From contig OY718806.1 of the NCBI GenBank assembly GCA_963070105.1, forward strand, positions 7,461,865-7,525,864: a stretch of DNA of 64,000 nucleotides. The letters are read 5' to 3'. The translations under genes were made by a program, and so were the position numbers. The notes beneath the pieces are model-generated. The model did not search any database and was not told the origin of the DNA. It saw nothing but the letters and a program-made list of their open reading frames with translations. Shown here piece by piece: positions 39,833 to 53,500 of the stretch. This stretch comes from Litomosoides sigmodontis (taxonomy: Eukaryota > Nematoda > Chromadorea > Rhabditida > Onchocercidae). The stretch's first letter is position 1. The number at the start of each line of letters is the position of its first letter.

Positions 39833-42800
39833 CTGCAAATGAAAAGGTGACTTTGAAACATAAATCACTAATACATGTGACAAAGATGAAAAACGATGCA
39901 TGTGGAGGCTGAATGACTTCCCTGCTAGTTTCCCACAGCTTCAATGACATGTTTCACTGTGCAAAGAAAGAAATGGTTATGTTCGAAAAATAAAACTCAT
40001 ATTTTTTGGTTTGTTATGAAAAGGAGAAAGAAAGCTTTAAAAAATACACTGCATTAATGCATATACCAGTTTTAGTGTCGTGTTCGAAGATGTATGGGGT
40101 ATATAGATCAAAAATGAGCTGTTCCCATCAAACCTTCGACACGATGGGTGATAACTCCTACGAAAAGAGTGGTATATAAGGAATTACTTTTCTTTCTTTA
40201 TCCACTGAAAATTTCGAACGAAACAGTTGAAAAGTTGACAATGCTAGTGATTCTTTTCCAGATTTAACACAGAATCATGGAAAGGAATCGTCCAGCAAAG
40301 GTAGGTACGTTGTACGAAGTGCTCGAGAGGTTTCACTCGTACAGACACAATGACAACAAACCTGCGAATGAGTAGCGTCCGAATATGCGACAGCACCTTC
40401 CACACTCCCTTTCTTCGTTCCCATTTCCTTCTCTCTTTCCAGCATCATGAAGGAAATTGAACCGAGTAAACAAACAAAAAAAGGAGTCGAAAGACCACTA
40501 CACCTCAATTAAATGTGTCCTGGAAGAATATTTAGAATTATGCAGAAACTGCAAGAAAGGAAGTGTTTCAGCTCTTGTCTTGTCTAGGTATTTTTCCATC
40601 ATAAATTAACTTTTCACAAAACCCGTCCTGCCAGTCCCATCGATACATGCTCAAAGCGGATGTGAAAGCAGCCATCCTGGCAAACGGCTGCAATTCTCTC
40701 TGATAAGTCCCACGTTCCTACACGGACAGAGCACTGTAGCTTGAAATTTTTATAGTGTTTAAATCACACTAAGTAAGGTTAACTTCCGTATACAAAACCG
40801 ACCTTTCTGAAAAGTTCCACAATAAAAGAACCATTTGCGACCCAAATCCGAGCCTCAATTTTACATAAGCAATCTCCTCGCAAATCTTCTCTGCTGATTT
40901 TCTACCGATAGCCGTTGCATCATTTGTACCGCAACGCTATTTTTGTGCCTCTTTGAAACTCTAGACTATGCACTCTTCAATGTCAATGGTCTCTACACTT
41001 CCTCGTTCTATCTCTCATACCTCCAATTAAAGTAGTACTCTTCCCACCATATTCGGTATCCTTCTGAGGTGAGCACAAAGCAGGCTTTGTGCTATCACTG
41101 ATTTCTGAAGTTAGTGGATCACTTGGAACGTCTGGCTGTTTCATCGGCGATTATGCGGGAATGTTGTTTTTTCCTGTTAGGAAGAGGCACAGAGAAGCAG
41201 AGTGAGTGGAGAGTGAGAAGGTATGGGTAGGTGCAGAGAAGAAGTTGGAAAAGAGTTTTTTTTGTCTCGCGAGATTTGTGGCAGTGTGGGACGTTCGGTG
41301 CTCTTGTGTCTTTGATGAATGCGGTGGTGCTTTTGTTGTCTTAATGGCAGTAAAGGTGTCCTGGAATTACGGGTCTAACGAGTGGTACCACGGGAGGCAC
41401 TTCAAAGTTTTCACGTATTTTGACGTGGCATTGGGGGATTTTCGAGCGTAGTTCATTATGCAACCACTGTGATGAAACTAATTCAGTGCATGGTTAACGC
41501 CTTAAACTCCTAATACAATTCATTAGCTACTGCTAAATATTCAGATAAACGTGGATTTTTATTCCTGCAGTTCATGTCTGAAGTTCATGCTCATATTGCA
41601 CTCTCAGGTGAGACCTTTTCCAAATGAAATGATCTTCACCTGCATTGATGCTTTAAGAGTGGGAAGTAAGGCAACCCAATGACTAGGGAAATTGTGGGAA
41701 ATGTCTCGTTCAAAGTTCCTTTCCATTAATCGGAGTAAAACTGTCAATGCAGCAAGTTACACGGCTTGCTTCATATGTCTGTGAGTTTGTAGGATAACAA
41801 ATGAATCCATCCGGTATGGATTTATGATTGATCATCGAATTTAATAAAATGAAAAAAAGGCCTCTCATTAAAAAACAAACGGGAATGAAAGGCAACCATG
41901 TGGTGGCCGACTAAAGAAAAAAATGCATTTCGCATAAAGTAAGGTACTTCTCAATTTCCGTAATTCCAAAATACATACAAAGATAGAGCTGAAGCGTAAG
42001 TCACCCTTTGAAACCACTTGAAACAGCTGTCGAGCAAACGCAACAAGTTCACTTTGTAACACCTTCTGAATAATTTACGCAATTAAACTACATTGTTATT
42101 TTTCTTCAAGATATTGGAATCCGGAAATTGAGCAGACATGGATGTGGTTATTTTGTGCTGTGAAAACAATTTGCAAAGTGAGCATAGAAATGTAATGTGC
42201 TGCATGAAGCACTTGAATGTAAATTTGATGAAAGAGTGGGTGTACTTCAATCGCCTCACGTTACGTAAGATATAGTCACATGTGCTTTTGTGATATAAGT
42301 CCAATTATCAACGGTTTAAGAAACTAACTGGGAAGTGAGTTAATAGGTACTGAGAGAATATACCGTTCGATATGTTGCACTTTTAAAGTACTTCAAATTT
42401 CCCGTTTTTCCTTGAATGGCTTTATTAAGACGACCGTTAAAAAACTTAAAGTCATACCAAATAAACATTCTCAAAAGTCGATTCATCACTTTAGTTTATT
42501 GCTCTGATTCAATAACGAAAATCAAGAAAGGTGTAGAATGTGCGATTGTGACGTTGAAGTGCTTTTTATTTAGTGTAAGAGAAGAAGAAAACTCTGTAGA
42601 TTGTTTCGTTCTCACGAAATTTCATGGCAATAAACAGAAAATGCAAGGATCGAAGGATCTATTGAGGCTGTGCTGTATGCATCTCCTTCATCCAGCACAC
42701 TGATCTGCGCAAAACTTTTCTTCGAATTAACAACATTCTTTCATTTCAATTCTGCTTTTTCAAAGAGCAAAAAACAAAACTCGTAGAGCAATTAAAAAGA

Positions 42801-45800
42801 GGAGGTGATGCGGATGAAGTATGTCACTCCATGTTGAATAGGGTTTTTGGAATTTTAACAGGTAAGATAAAAGGAAAATTGCTGCAGTATTTTAAACTGA
42901 TGGGAAAGAATTTGAAGGAACAACCCGAAACCACAAATAATACGAGTTATCTCCAAGCACGCATTGGAGAAGAATAAACTGAAGTTCGATTCTCGCAGCG
43001 CCGAAAGAATCCTCCACGAATGGTAGCTTTGTTGAATGAATGCGAAAAATGCTTTCGCTGAAAAATCGCATCATCCCACTTGCAGTGCTCTAATTTAATG
43101 GATATGACTAGATCATTTTACGAAAGCTAACTCTTATCAATAATTACATCAACCAAGAGATGCTTTCGCTGATAACGGCATCACTGCTCATAATGCGGGA
43201 AATTTTTGCCAACTCTTTTTTTACAAAAATATTCGCCACACGTAATGAAATATTCATTTAATATTTTTAACAAAATTTCATTATTCGAAGGAAATATTAT
43301 GCGTTGGATATAAAAACTTCAACTTCAAATTCAGTCTTTTGAAAGAAACGAATCAAAATTGACCTAATGTGATGAAGCGATCATTGAGCATTTATCGATG
43401 AATACAAAGCGAACAACTGATACAGTGATTCGGAATGCGGAAAATGACGCATAACATCGACTAGAAAATTCTGCCGCCATTTGCAATTCAGGTTGAAAAT
43501 ATAAATTTAAAAAGACCAATCGATTAAAAAATAGGCAACGAAAAGCGTGTGCGATGGAGATTGTAAATATTGGTTTGCCTTATCATCATGGTGTAACGGA
43601 AAGGATAGCACGCACAATGGATGGTTAAATACCACTTCGTTGGAAGAAGCATTCATTCCTAAACAAAAACTGAAAGAATATTGAAATTCGAAGTTTCAGC
43701 AAGCAACAAATGAATAGAGATCACAAAAAGAGATGAAAATCCTGAGTGCGATAGCGATGAAAACCGTGAATCAGTGCTTTGCATCATTCGGACAAAAAAA
43801 GTTCAGCTAGCAGTGTGGTCATTTCAAAGGCAAACAGCTCAATGATGGTTATCCTACGATGCGAGTTTCTGCTGAGCAAGCTAAATAGTTGAAAGCCTAA
43901 AAGAAGCTTGTTAAAATACAATTTATTGCTAATATGGTCAATCGCGAAGATCCTTTATTTTACATTAGCATCAATTTCACAACTTATGTATCATTTTTTC
44001 GTACCTAATTTAATAATGAAGTATTGGAGTTTCAAGAGGGTCAGTCAAATCAACGTGCTTAAATCTTTCAAAAACAATGCTAGCAAATTAAAATAGTGAA
44101 CATTATGGAATGAAGCAAACGTGCTGGAGAAGAAACGATGAAACTAATGAAATTGATAAAATAAGGCATCAACTGGCCTAATAAGGCCTTTGAATGATAA
44201 AGGCAGAGTGGACAGCAGCATTTAGTTAACGGCTTTAGTTTGAAGTTAAATTGGCGCATAGGAATTTACGAAACAATTTAAAATGAACTTTGGTCATGAG
44301 CTTCATTGTCGGCACCACTGAATGGTTGATTGCGTAGTGAACTCATGATCAAAATTTTACCTGCCAATTTGGTTGAACTGATAATTATTTTTACCAGTTT
44401 CCTTACTAAATTTAATCAGAACGAAGAACTTAAATATGTGTATAATTTTATACCCCATAATTGAGAATCATAAATTGCACGTCAGGTAAACAGGCGTTGC
44501 TTTTCTCAAACTGTAATTGAATTCATTCAAGTGTTGTGTTACAGTTTTTCCAAGTTTAAAAAAATGAAGTGAAAAAGTTCGCTTTTTATGGTGTCGTTGT
44601 AAACAAACACAAATTGTTCTGTTGAAGGAAAATTAAATTTTATCTTTGCATTCAAGTGAATGTAATTAGCTTTTAGATTTTTGATCAAAAAATCAGAATG
44701 AATTGAAACGAGGCTTAGTAAATGCAGTGGATAATAGTGAGATCATTAGCTGGTTCTCCGCGAAATTTTTTTTTTCATAACAGTAATTTACATGAACTTC
44801 ATATGAACTTCCGTGAAGGTCAGGATTGCTGAAGACAATAATCTGATTATGTTTCAGTAAACACCGGTCTTTTAAGGATCGGCAGTGAAGCTTTCTTCTA
44901 TTTGAAGCATGAAAACCGCCAGAAGTGAGTGATGTCAAGAAGTAAAAGTGCGAGCATTTAATTGCTAATCAATTAAATCATAGTAGATACAGCAGAATTT
45001 GTTTTTTTCATCCTTTGAAATGTGTTTCACTTGTGTTACACGTTTGATGCGCTGTCGGTCCGTTTGCATCGTCAAAGAAATGAACAGCGTCATAAGTTCA
45101 CCTGACGGTATTGATGAGAGATTATGCATGAACAGTTTCGAATAAGAGCAGTTTAAGTAGTAGTAGTAGCAGTAGCAGTAGGAGCACGTTTTGAAAGTTT
45201 TTAGAATGTAAAGATGAAAATAAGATTTATTTTTAAAGAGTTGATTTTACTAGCTTAGTAGCACTTAAACTTTCCTTTCATGCGTCCTTCCAAATGGGAG
45301 CTAGAGGCTTATTAGGAAGAAAGACAGTTGAAACACATTCCGATGCTATCCTTACTCTCTCTCTGTATATATATGTATATATCATTTGGAATTGAAATAC
45401 ATTTACTTCATCTCTTACGTGCTCTTTGCCATAACACGTAGTACACGTTGTTCCAATTTAAAAAAAAAAACTGCCTGAGCGCTGACCGCTACCACTAAAA
45501 CAGCAGCAACTGTAATGCGTTGCAATTTCAACAAAACGTCTCGCACACATTATTGTGCCCATAACCTATTTCCGGCCACATATGAAACAATGTGGACAAT
45601 GGGTTAACACACACACACACACTCATATATATATATACATATAACGTGGGTAAGATTGATTTCAAACATTTTGCGTTAAAATAGTCTCATTGGTTTATTG
45701 GCTCGCTTTTTTGGCTCAGAAAGACATACTTAACGAAAGGGAAAAATTGTTAAAAAAAAAACATTTACAGAGAAGGAAGAAAGCATGGATACGTCCACAT

Positions 45801-46499
45801 GAATAACGATAAATCTTACGTAACAACAGGATGAAGCACTTTATCATAACTAGATGCTTGATGGATAGCAACACACCAGAAGTCAGGAGATCTGATGTGT
45901 ACTCCATCATCTTGAAATATTTGAACTAATTGTTAAGGTTAATAATTACCCGTAAAAAATAAAGAAAAGAGGACCCCAAAATGGTCGTCGAACTAGATTA
46001 GCATTATTCTGAAGAAAAAATTGACAAGAAACTTTTCGATGTCTTAATTCACGCCTATTTCTCTCGAATATCGGTGTAATTCTTTCAAATAGACGAGACA
46101 AATAATGATTGTTAGAATTGAGGATGAAATAATAATGAACTGGATGATAAGATGAGGGAGAACTGTACAGAGTGAACAAAAGGAGCAAGTCATCTATCAT
46201 CACTATTATTATTGAAAAAGCGAAATTGAATGAGATTTATGCCAGTGAAACGCGGCACGAATTGGAAATTATTACCTGGAACCAGTATTGCATTTAGTAC
46301 AACAAAAAAAAAATCAAAAAAGAAATTCGATTTGTATGTTTTGTACTGAGTTCATTGATAATTCCACTGGAATTACTCCTACCAACTTAAATGTATCACA
46401 ACACACAGTGTGAATTAAAAATAAGTATATATTGGGAAATTCTTATCTTTTGCTTCTGAAAATATTGACTGCTGATGCTATCACTTCCGCCATGAAACT
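39833..46499. other. long intergenic stretch
   Basis: It should include the start and promoter of the transporter gene. Short frames (for example 42416-42703 +, 40275-40508 -, 43547-43684 +) show no splice-supported continuation or recognisable domain. Simple repeats occur at 45160-45186 (AGT/AGC-type) and 45608-45642. Confidence 0.5.
45608..45642. repeat. compound CA/TA microsatellite
   Basis: A short CA run passes directly into a TA run with single-base breaks. Confidence 0.9.
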
Positions 46500-49400
46500 C
46501 TACCAGTATGGGCCGTCAATTGGTAGGTTTCGCCAGGCTGCAAATTTAGTCCAATCATCAAATTCATATGCATATGCATCATTGGGGTCGTGCTTCCCAA
46601 ATGATAATGATACGGGTAGTGGCGGGGTGGGAAGTTTTGCTTCTTGGCTTGTTAGCACATAATTTTGACCGTTATTCGAGTCCCAATACTGTTGTTGTTT
46701 CGCGCCATCGCCTATAATTTCATTAACGAACTTAATGAAATTAATTCGGTTAAAATCAAAGGAAAAAAAATAAAACTATTGTATCAACATAAAAATATGA
46801 CCAATTTTGCTTTGTTGTTCTCATCATGTTATAAATGCAAATTTTAAGTGTTCCTGCTTTTTAGAGACGCGTGAAAAGTGATTTCGAGATGGTGTCGATT
46901 AATGTTTAGTAAAGCGCATTGCAAATTTAAATTGCGCAAAAGCGCAAAAATTTAAATATTAGGTGATGACATGTTTTTTTTGCGCTTGAATGTGCAAAAT
47001 TTTTTGAGCACACTTGTTTCATTTATATCTTTTATCACAGTTGCTTTGTTGGATGAAAATTTATGTGAAATTTCACTACCTTGAGAAGAGCCAGTTTCAA
47101 AGCAAATGCAAAATTCAATTCGGGCATTTGGATCGCACCCATTTGTGGGCAATTCAATATCAAAACTAAAGGTGTCATAAAATTTGGACGGTGACGGTTG
47201 ATAAGTTGCCATACGATCCAAGAAACTTTTCCATCCGTCTGACGTGAAGCGTATGAAAACTTTCTTCTCAAACGTTATATTTTTAACCTAAAGCAAACGA
47301 ATTATGAAGCAGTGTAATCTGATTGATTTTCTTGCTTAACTGAAGGATGGGAGGACAATCAAGATTTCTTGAATTAAATAATTACACTACGAGGGAGGGG
47401 AGAGAGGAACTACTAGTGAGATTGCGTGTAAAAAGAGGAAAGATGGAAAATCGGTTGGAGAGGGACCTTGATGGTGCCAACCATGCGACATATCTCATTT
47501 TTAAGGACAACATTTTCCAGCGCAACAAATCCTTCCTCTAGTTTTTCACGGAATTTGACGTATTCACTAGCAGGTTGCTTGAATGATATAACCCATGAAG
47601 CGGATGTGCGATGGCATTTCTCGTCTTCATCTGTTTTCCCCAGTAATCGTCGGATTACCTGAGTATGAATTTAAAAGTGGAATCATTATTAGAAGGACGG
47701 TACTGGATGACCTTTAATCCCTGTCCGCTATTCTCTCTTCGAACTTCAAGCCAAAGGAGATCAAATACGACGTTTCGCACGACTTTTTAATTTCCCAGTG
47801 ATTGTTGTTCTCATAAAACTAAAGAATCATTAGCAGGATAATCGCTATTACTTGGAATAATTTGGGAAATTTTTTGTTAAATGAAAAACATCTTAAAATT
47901 TATGACAATTTGCAGTGAAGAGATGGCGTAACGAGCACATGAATAAAGGAAACATACCGATTCACTAATAGCAGGTGGATAATCCGAAGGTTCGGTCATT
48001 ACACGCACGGTGGTCAATTCTTTCCCGCAGTCATCGGCAAAGCGTACGCTTTTATGCGATCTAATAGAAATTTCTTTTTCAATTAAATTTTCAACAGTTA
48101 ATGATAACTGATCAAAATCGCCGACATTATTATCAACGCAATTGCCGTCCTCCGGGTTTGCATCTGTTTTCCCTTCCGACACTGAATCTAAAATTGCAAA
48201 TTATAATATTCAAAGATTTTTAATTTTCGTTTCAATGCATTTCAAATTCAAAGTGCTTGAAAAATTAGTGGCAAAGTGCTCTGTTTTTACCGGCATTAGC
48301 GAGTGATTTTTCGACTGCAATTGGTGAAAGTTCAAACTTTTTCAATTGCTCAATAAGTGTAGTTCGTGAATGGATAAGGCCTAATCGATTGAGTGCATCA
48401 GACTCACTCTTTGAGCGCACCTGTAAATAATTTATGGAAATTTCTTGGTAAAAATAAAAATCGAGGATTTAAATTACTGATGGTAAGTGAGTGATGTGTA
48501 GAAATAGATAAGGTAAATTCTCATAAGCAGCATGTGCAACTGTCGTGAACAAGGGATGTATGAATGGGGACTTCTAAACGTGAACTAGGAATGAATTAAA
48601 AAACAATCTTGAAAATAATACCTAAGCTAGAAATGATTGATTTGATTATGTCTACATCAAATTCTGTAAGGTTTTATTTTTATAATTAAAATTTGAAATA
48701 ATTAATAAACATGAAAAAAACCACTAACTCTTGATAACAACGACGCTGGATTATGATTGCTAACAACTGGAAAGGATGCCGCACGTCGGCATATAGTTGG
48801 ACATAGCGTTAATGCTGATGGACCAGAGTCAACGGATTGTAGATCACCTTAAAAATGTTCTCGCCCAGTCGTGCTAGGATGATAATACTGGCAAGTAGTA
48901 AGTAGTGCACTAAAAGCACTGCTCTTACAATCCATTTCTCCTGACTTCATTTTCAATTCCACAACTCTCAGAATTTCATTCACTCACGTTTTCATCTCAA
49001 ATCTTGTCATTCATTCACAGTAGCACAACACAGTTTTGTTTTATGCTTTGTATCTGTTGGTACTATCCGTGTTTCGCTCTGCTACCTGTAACTATCGTCC
49101 AAATAACTGCGTCATTACAATCTTCCTGCTCTGCGGAAAAGGACAAATTATAAATCTAGGCCGCCTGCCAGACTTCAACTACCAAACCATCTCTCTTATT
49201 TTAGTAAATGTGAAAACAGATGTTGTCCGATGAGAGTAAAACAAAGTTATCGTTTGAGATGAACAAAGAAATTTTTCTGAACAAATATAATTACTCAAGC
49301 AAAATAACTAATAATATTAATTAATAATTCTATGGATGGATATGATACCAAAGCAAACAGCAAATAACTTTCAATAAACAGCTTTAATTCAGCTCAATTC

Positions 49401-49548
49401 TGATCTCGTCAGTTCTAACTCCTTAACTCTGAGATTTCAGCATTAGAATTGTATGCAAGCAAAGTGTGTTGTAATCACTCCGCGGAATGAACAGAAATTT
49501 ACCTCGTAACCAATCCTTGGATAAATCCGATCTTACTGCGCACTGCAT
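46500..49548 (-). CDS. protein phosphatase 1 glycogen-targeting subunit (PPP1R3/CBM21 family)
   Basis: Seven exons from high to low: 49503-49548, 48729-48847, 48291-48420, 47958-48187, 47482-47658, 47080-47287, 46500-46711; 1122 bases, 373 residues. The PP1-docking motif is KSVRF (144-148), inside KSVRFADDCGKELTTVRV, as in PPP1R3 proteins. The CBM21 glycogen-binding domain spans about 205-340: FKQPASEYVKFREKL, ALENVVLKN, VKNITFEKKVFIRFT, DTFSFDIELP, and the glycogen-contact segment YWDSNNGQNY (312-321). Such subunits bring PP1 to glycogen, where it activates glycogen synthase and switches off phosphorylase. The protein ends TKFAAWRNLPIDGPYW. The start is supported by TTTTTTAG eight bases upstream of the ATG. 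The N-terminal 100 residues are basic/serine-rich and unassigned. An open frame at 47702-47820 inside an intron was left out because the exons on either side join in phase without it. Confidence 0.94.
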
Positions 49549-49556
49549 GCCAGCAA

Positions 49557-49558
49557 CT
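49557..49558 (-). other. probable trans-splice acceptor of PPP1R3-like gene
   Basis: On the minus strand CTTTTTAG is followed by only eight bases before the ATG at 49548, the arrangement expected for spliced-leader addition. Confidence 0.6.
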
Positions 49559-50508
49559 AAAAAGAAATTATTTTGCACTTCATTCTTCAATCGACTTCGT
49601 TTTTAACACTTTTATAATCCTATTAATATGAATGTAGCAACTGGGTTAGAAACAAAATAATTCTTTATTTTAGTAAAATTACAGAATTGAAAAGCAGCAC
49701 TTCAATAAAAAAACGAGTATAAGTCACGATTTCGGGAAAATTTAAAAATTGCCCGGAAAAATGTTCGCAATGAACATGCATCTCTATTTGACAGAAAAAT
49801 TCATTTCAATTTTGAATTTGAAACACGCCATTTGGGGAAAGCATATGACCATAATATCGAAAATAACTGCTCGAAAAGTGATAATTTCGAAAATCCCTCA
49901 AACAGATTTGAAATAAAAAATTTTTTCAAAAATTATTATCATGCAACACAGATATACAGAATTTCACTCTTTTGATCGTACCGCAAAAAAAGCATCAATG
50001 AAAATATTACTTAACTACCGTTTAGGTGGACAAATATTCATGTGACATTTATTAGAAGCAAACTATTTCCTGTTTCTTTCAATTTAATGTAATTTATTTA
50101 AACGATAAATTTCTAAAGTGAAGTGTGAAAGCTATTTTGTCATTATGTAAATGTGAAGAGAACTCTCCGGAGGAGAAGCGCAAAGCGCAATAATGGGCCA
50201 GAATTAATGAAGCAAGAAAGGAAGATGAAATTCACGTAATTGAGATGCATCCGGTTTGGTGAGGCGTTATGGCAGCAAGCAGAAGTAATAAGTGGCAATT
50301 CCTCTAGAGCTGTTCGCTATGTCCGGAACTCACAGGTAAAATGATGGATCCATCACATACACTACTTCCTCCTACAAGCTGCAGCTTCTCTCCTCTATCC
50401 TCTTCATCTCGATCGTACATGAAGTTTTAAAATTCAAAGCTGGAAGAAAAAAAAACAAAAGCAGTTGCTCTGGCATGTTAGAACTATGTTAGATGCTAAG
50501 TGCACTAA

Positions 50509-50510
<2 letters not shown>

Positions 50511-50556
<46 letters not shown>
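50511..50556. repeat. compound (CA)n(TA)n microsatellite
   Basis: About 15 CA units followed directly by eight TA units. Confidence 0.95.
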
Positions 50557-50557
<1 letters not shown>

Positions 50558-53500
50558 TACTTCGTAAACTACAAAAGTGTTCCCAACCAAGGGGAGCAGA
50601 AGGAAAAAAAATTTTATTTAGCAAAAAAATTCTTCGAAAAAAAGTTTCCACGAAAATAAAAACGAAAAATATGCATCATTAAATATTTTATTTAAGTACT
50701 GATATTGATTTCAATATTTGCTGTTGCAATAGGCACCGCCTAGTCAATGAAGAAGATATTAAAAGTGCAATAACCTCAAATTAATCCTTATTTGATTACC
50801 ATTTTTGGCATGTATCTTTTAGCATCACGAAACCTGTCACGTCACAAGCGCTCTCCTATCTTCACCTACCAATCGAACAGCTATTTTATACCTGTTCAAT
50901 TCGGAAGCAAGAACATCGCACATCGTAGAGCACTAAATTAGGAAAATGAGGTACCACACTTAATATCATACCATACCACTCATCCTTTAACTGCAAGTGA
51001 TTCTGCGACTAAAAGTAAACTCAGCCTAATCGTACACTAGCAGAGAAGGCATAATAAAAACTCGAACGGTGCAAGTATTTGTAAGGTAGTAGCTGCATTT
51101 CCTATTAGACTAATCGGCTTCAGTGCTGTTGAAAAAGTCTGAAATTCGAATCACTGGACTATAGAGAAGTTTAATGATAGAACTGGCAAGAGGTGACAAA
51201 GTTTCTATGGCATAGCTTCAGCAATCAAGCAGCATGTCAACCTCCTCCTCTCCCCTCAGCATGATTTCACAAGCAAAAAGAATTTAAAAAAATTTTTTTT
51301 TGAAGTGATAATGAAAAAAATGGGAGCGCAAAAATGAATAACATGTTAAAAAGCTGTTGGAAAATGTTATAAAATGTTAAAGCGAGGAAGGTCATATCGC
51401 ATAGAAGGGGTAGTAAGTGTAAAATGATTGTTGGAAAGTTAGATATAGAAAAAAAAGGAATTGCAAAAAAAATTTCGTCAGCGATGTCGGCAACATCATC
51501 CTTTATATTTTGCAATCAAAATGTGACACAAGAATATACTTTCTCTCGCTTTTTGCTAAGGAAAGGGAGGAAAAAAAAGTCATTTTCTATCATTTTGAAA
51601 CTAACAAAATGATTTGCAAAAGGAAATCAACAAGTGAATTGCAAGAAAAAAATGCTTCCACAGGAGGTAATATGAAGGCGACGATTTTATTATTTTTGAA
51701 TGTTTTATAAGTATTAAAAAGTTTAGAATTCAAAATTTCATCTTCAAAATGATTTGGAAGAAATGCATGGAATGCACGTTTTTCCAATTTGATCTTAGAT
51801 ATGTAAGAGCAAATCTATAAGCATGTAGTAATAGGTGAGTAACAGCGCGTAAACTTCTTTTCAGCCATCCATGCATTGCTTATCAGCTTATGCAAATAAA
51901 ACAATCCACTATTCAACTTTTCTCTTTTTAAACAAATTTTTAAATTTCATAAAAATTTTTAGCACAAGACAAAAATAAGAATGGAAACTTGTGAATTAAT
52001 GATTTCTCTTGTTGTCCTGACAGTATGTTTTGCTGCGACGTTAAAAGATGAAAGGTCGTAGTACAAGTTTTCAGCATAAAAAAAAAACCAAAATAGATAA
52101 ATTAGCAACAATTTGACAGATTACATGTTCCAATCGGCATTTTTATTCTTATCAATAGTACGTTGAAGGAGGAGAGAATTGGAGAATAACTGTGGAGGGA
52201 AAGGAATATTTTACATTTATAATAAAAATTAATTTCCACTTCTTTTATAGTAAACAAAAAACTGAAAAATTGATTTGGATATTGTAAGGAAAATAGAAGG
52301 AAAGAAAAAAATGACCTACATGTGTGCAATATATAGGGTGAATTGTTTCGCACTTATTAACTTCGTGAAGTTCTTTTATTAGTGATTTCTGATTTCTGAT
52401 CATTTTTATTGCTAGGAAGATGGGGAGGAAGGACGAGGAAGCTATTTGACACGGTGTGAGAAGAGTGGTATGCAAAGTGGTGGACCGAACTGCTTTGAGA
52501 AAGCTTGAAACAGTAAGCTATTTGCAAAAAACATTTCGTCGTAGATGATCCCTTAAGTGCTTTATATCACCACGATAATATCTCTCTAAGTCTTCATGAT
52601 AAAATAAAGAGTATTTAAAACAGACAATTTAAAATACGCCTTTTAATTTTACAAAAGAAACGAGCTCATTTCCAACCGTTTACCCGTTTATCTGACAAAT
52701 TTCATTTCATAGGCAAATTGAATGTAATGAAATATTGAAGCTTGTTTCGAAAATATTTTGAAGCCTTAATAATTGCGAAGTTAGTGAAGTTGTAAATTAC
52801 AGATGTGAAAAAACAAAGTGCGAGAAAGGACTGATTGAGGAAAATGAAGTGATGCAAACTGCGCATTATTGCGGAAACACATGACAACTTGAAAACTCTA
52901 TCGAGAACGGATTGATGATGACGGTGGTGATGATAATAATGATAAATATCGCGATAAGATGGAAGAGAATGCAAGGATCCGGGAATTTTTTTTGGGTTAT
53001 AAAAAATATTATCATGAGAGCACATCGTCAATGAACAGCAAAGGAAGGAAGAGTGGAGACGCTTTACACCCCACGTAGACTTGTCTTCATGCAAATTTGT
53101 TACGCATCATCAACTCGAAGGTTTCATTTTATAGCACAAAATTTCTGATTGATTTTGTTGTGCTAACGCAGTTAAACCCGAACTTCAAAAGATACTAATA
53201 AATGAAAGATTAAAAAATTTCAACTTCTTTTTGCATGTTTTTCAATTGAACAAAAAACTTTTAGCAACCAGTGTCTTACCACTCACTCATTCGTACATAA
53301 GTGATTATTTTTCGAGAGATTGTGATGAATGTGGAGAGCAAAAAAAGAATGCTGAAGCTAATGCATTCTACAATGAATTATGAGACTTCAGCAGATAGCA
53401 ATCAGAGTTTCCGGATTAGACTTTTTTTTGCACACGTAAAAGCACAGAGGAAAGAGTAGAAAACGCAGTAGCGATGCTAACAGTACTGCTGCTGCTACTT

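Noticed and set aside
43547..43684. Cys/Trp-containing plus-strand frame
   Set aside because: Short, no start or splice context, and no domain that I can name.
47702..47820. Extra exon in the PPP1R3-like gene
   Set aside because: The neighbouring exons (47958-48187 and 47482-47658) already join in phase 0, and this frame contains no family motif.
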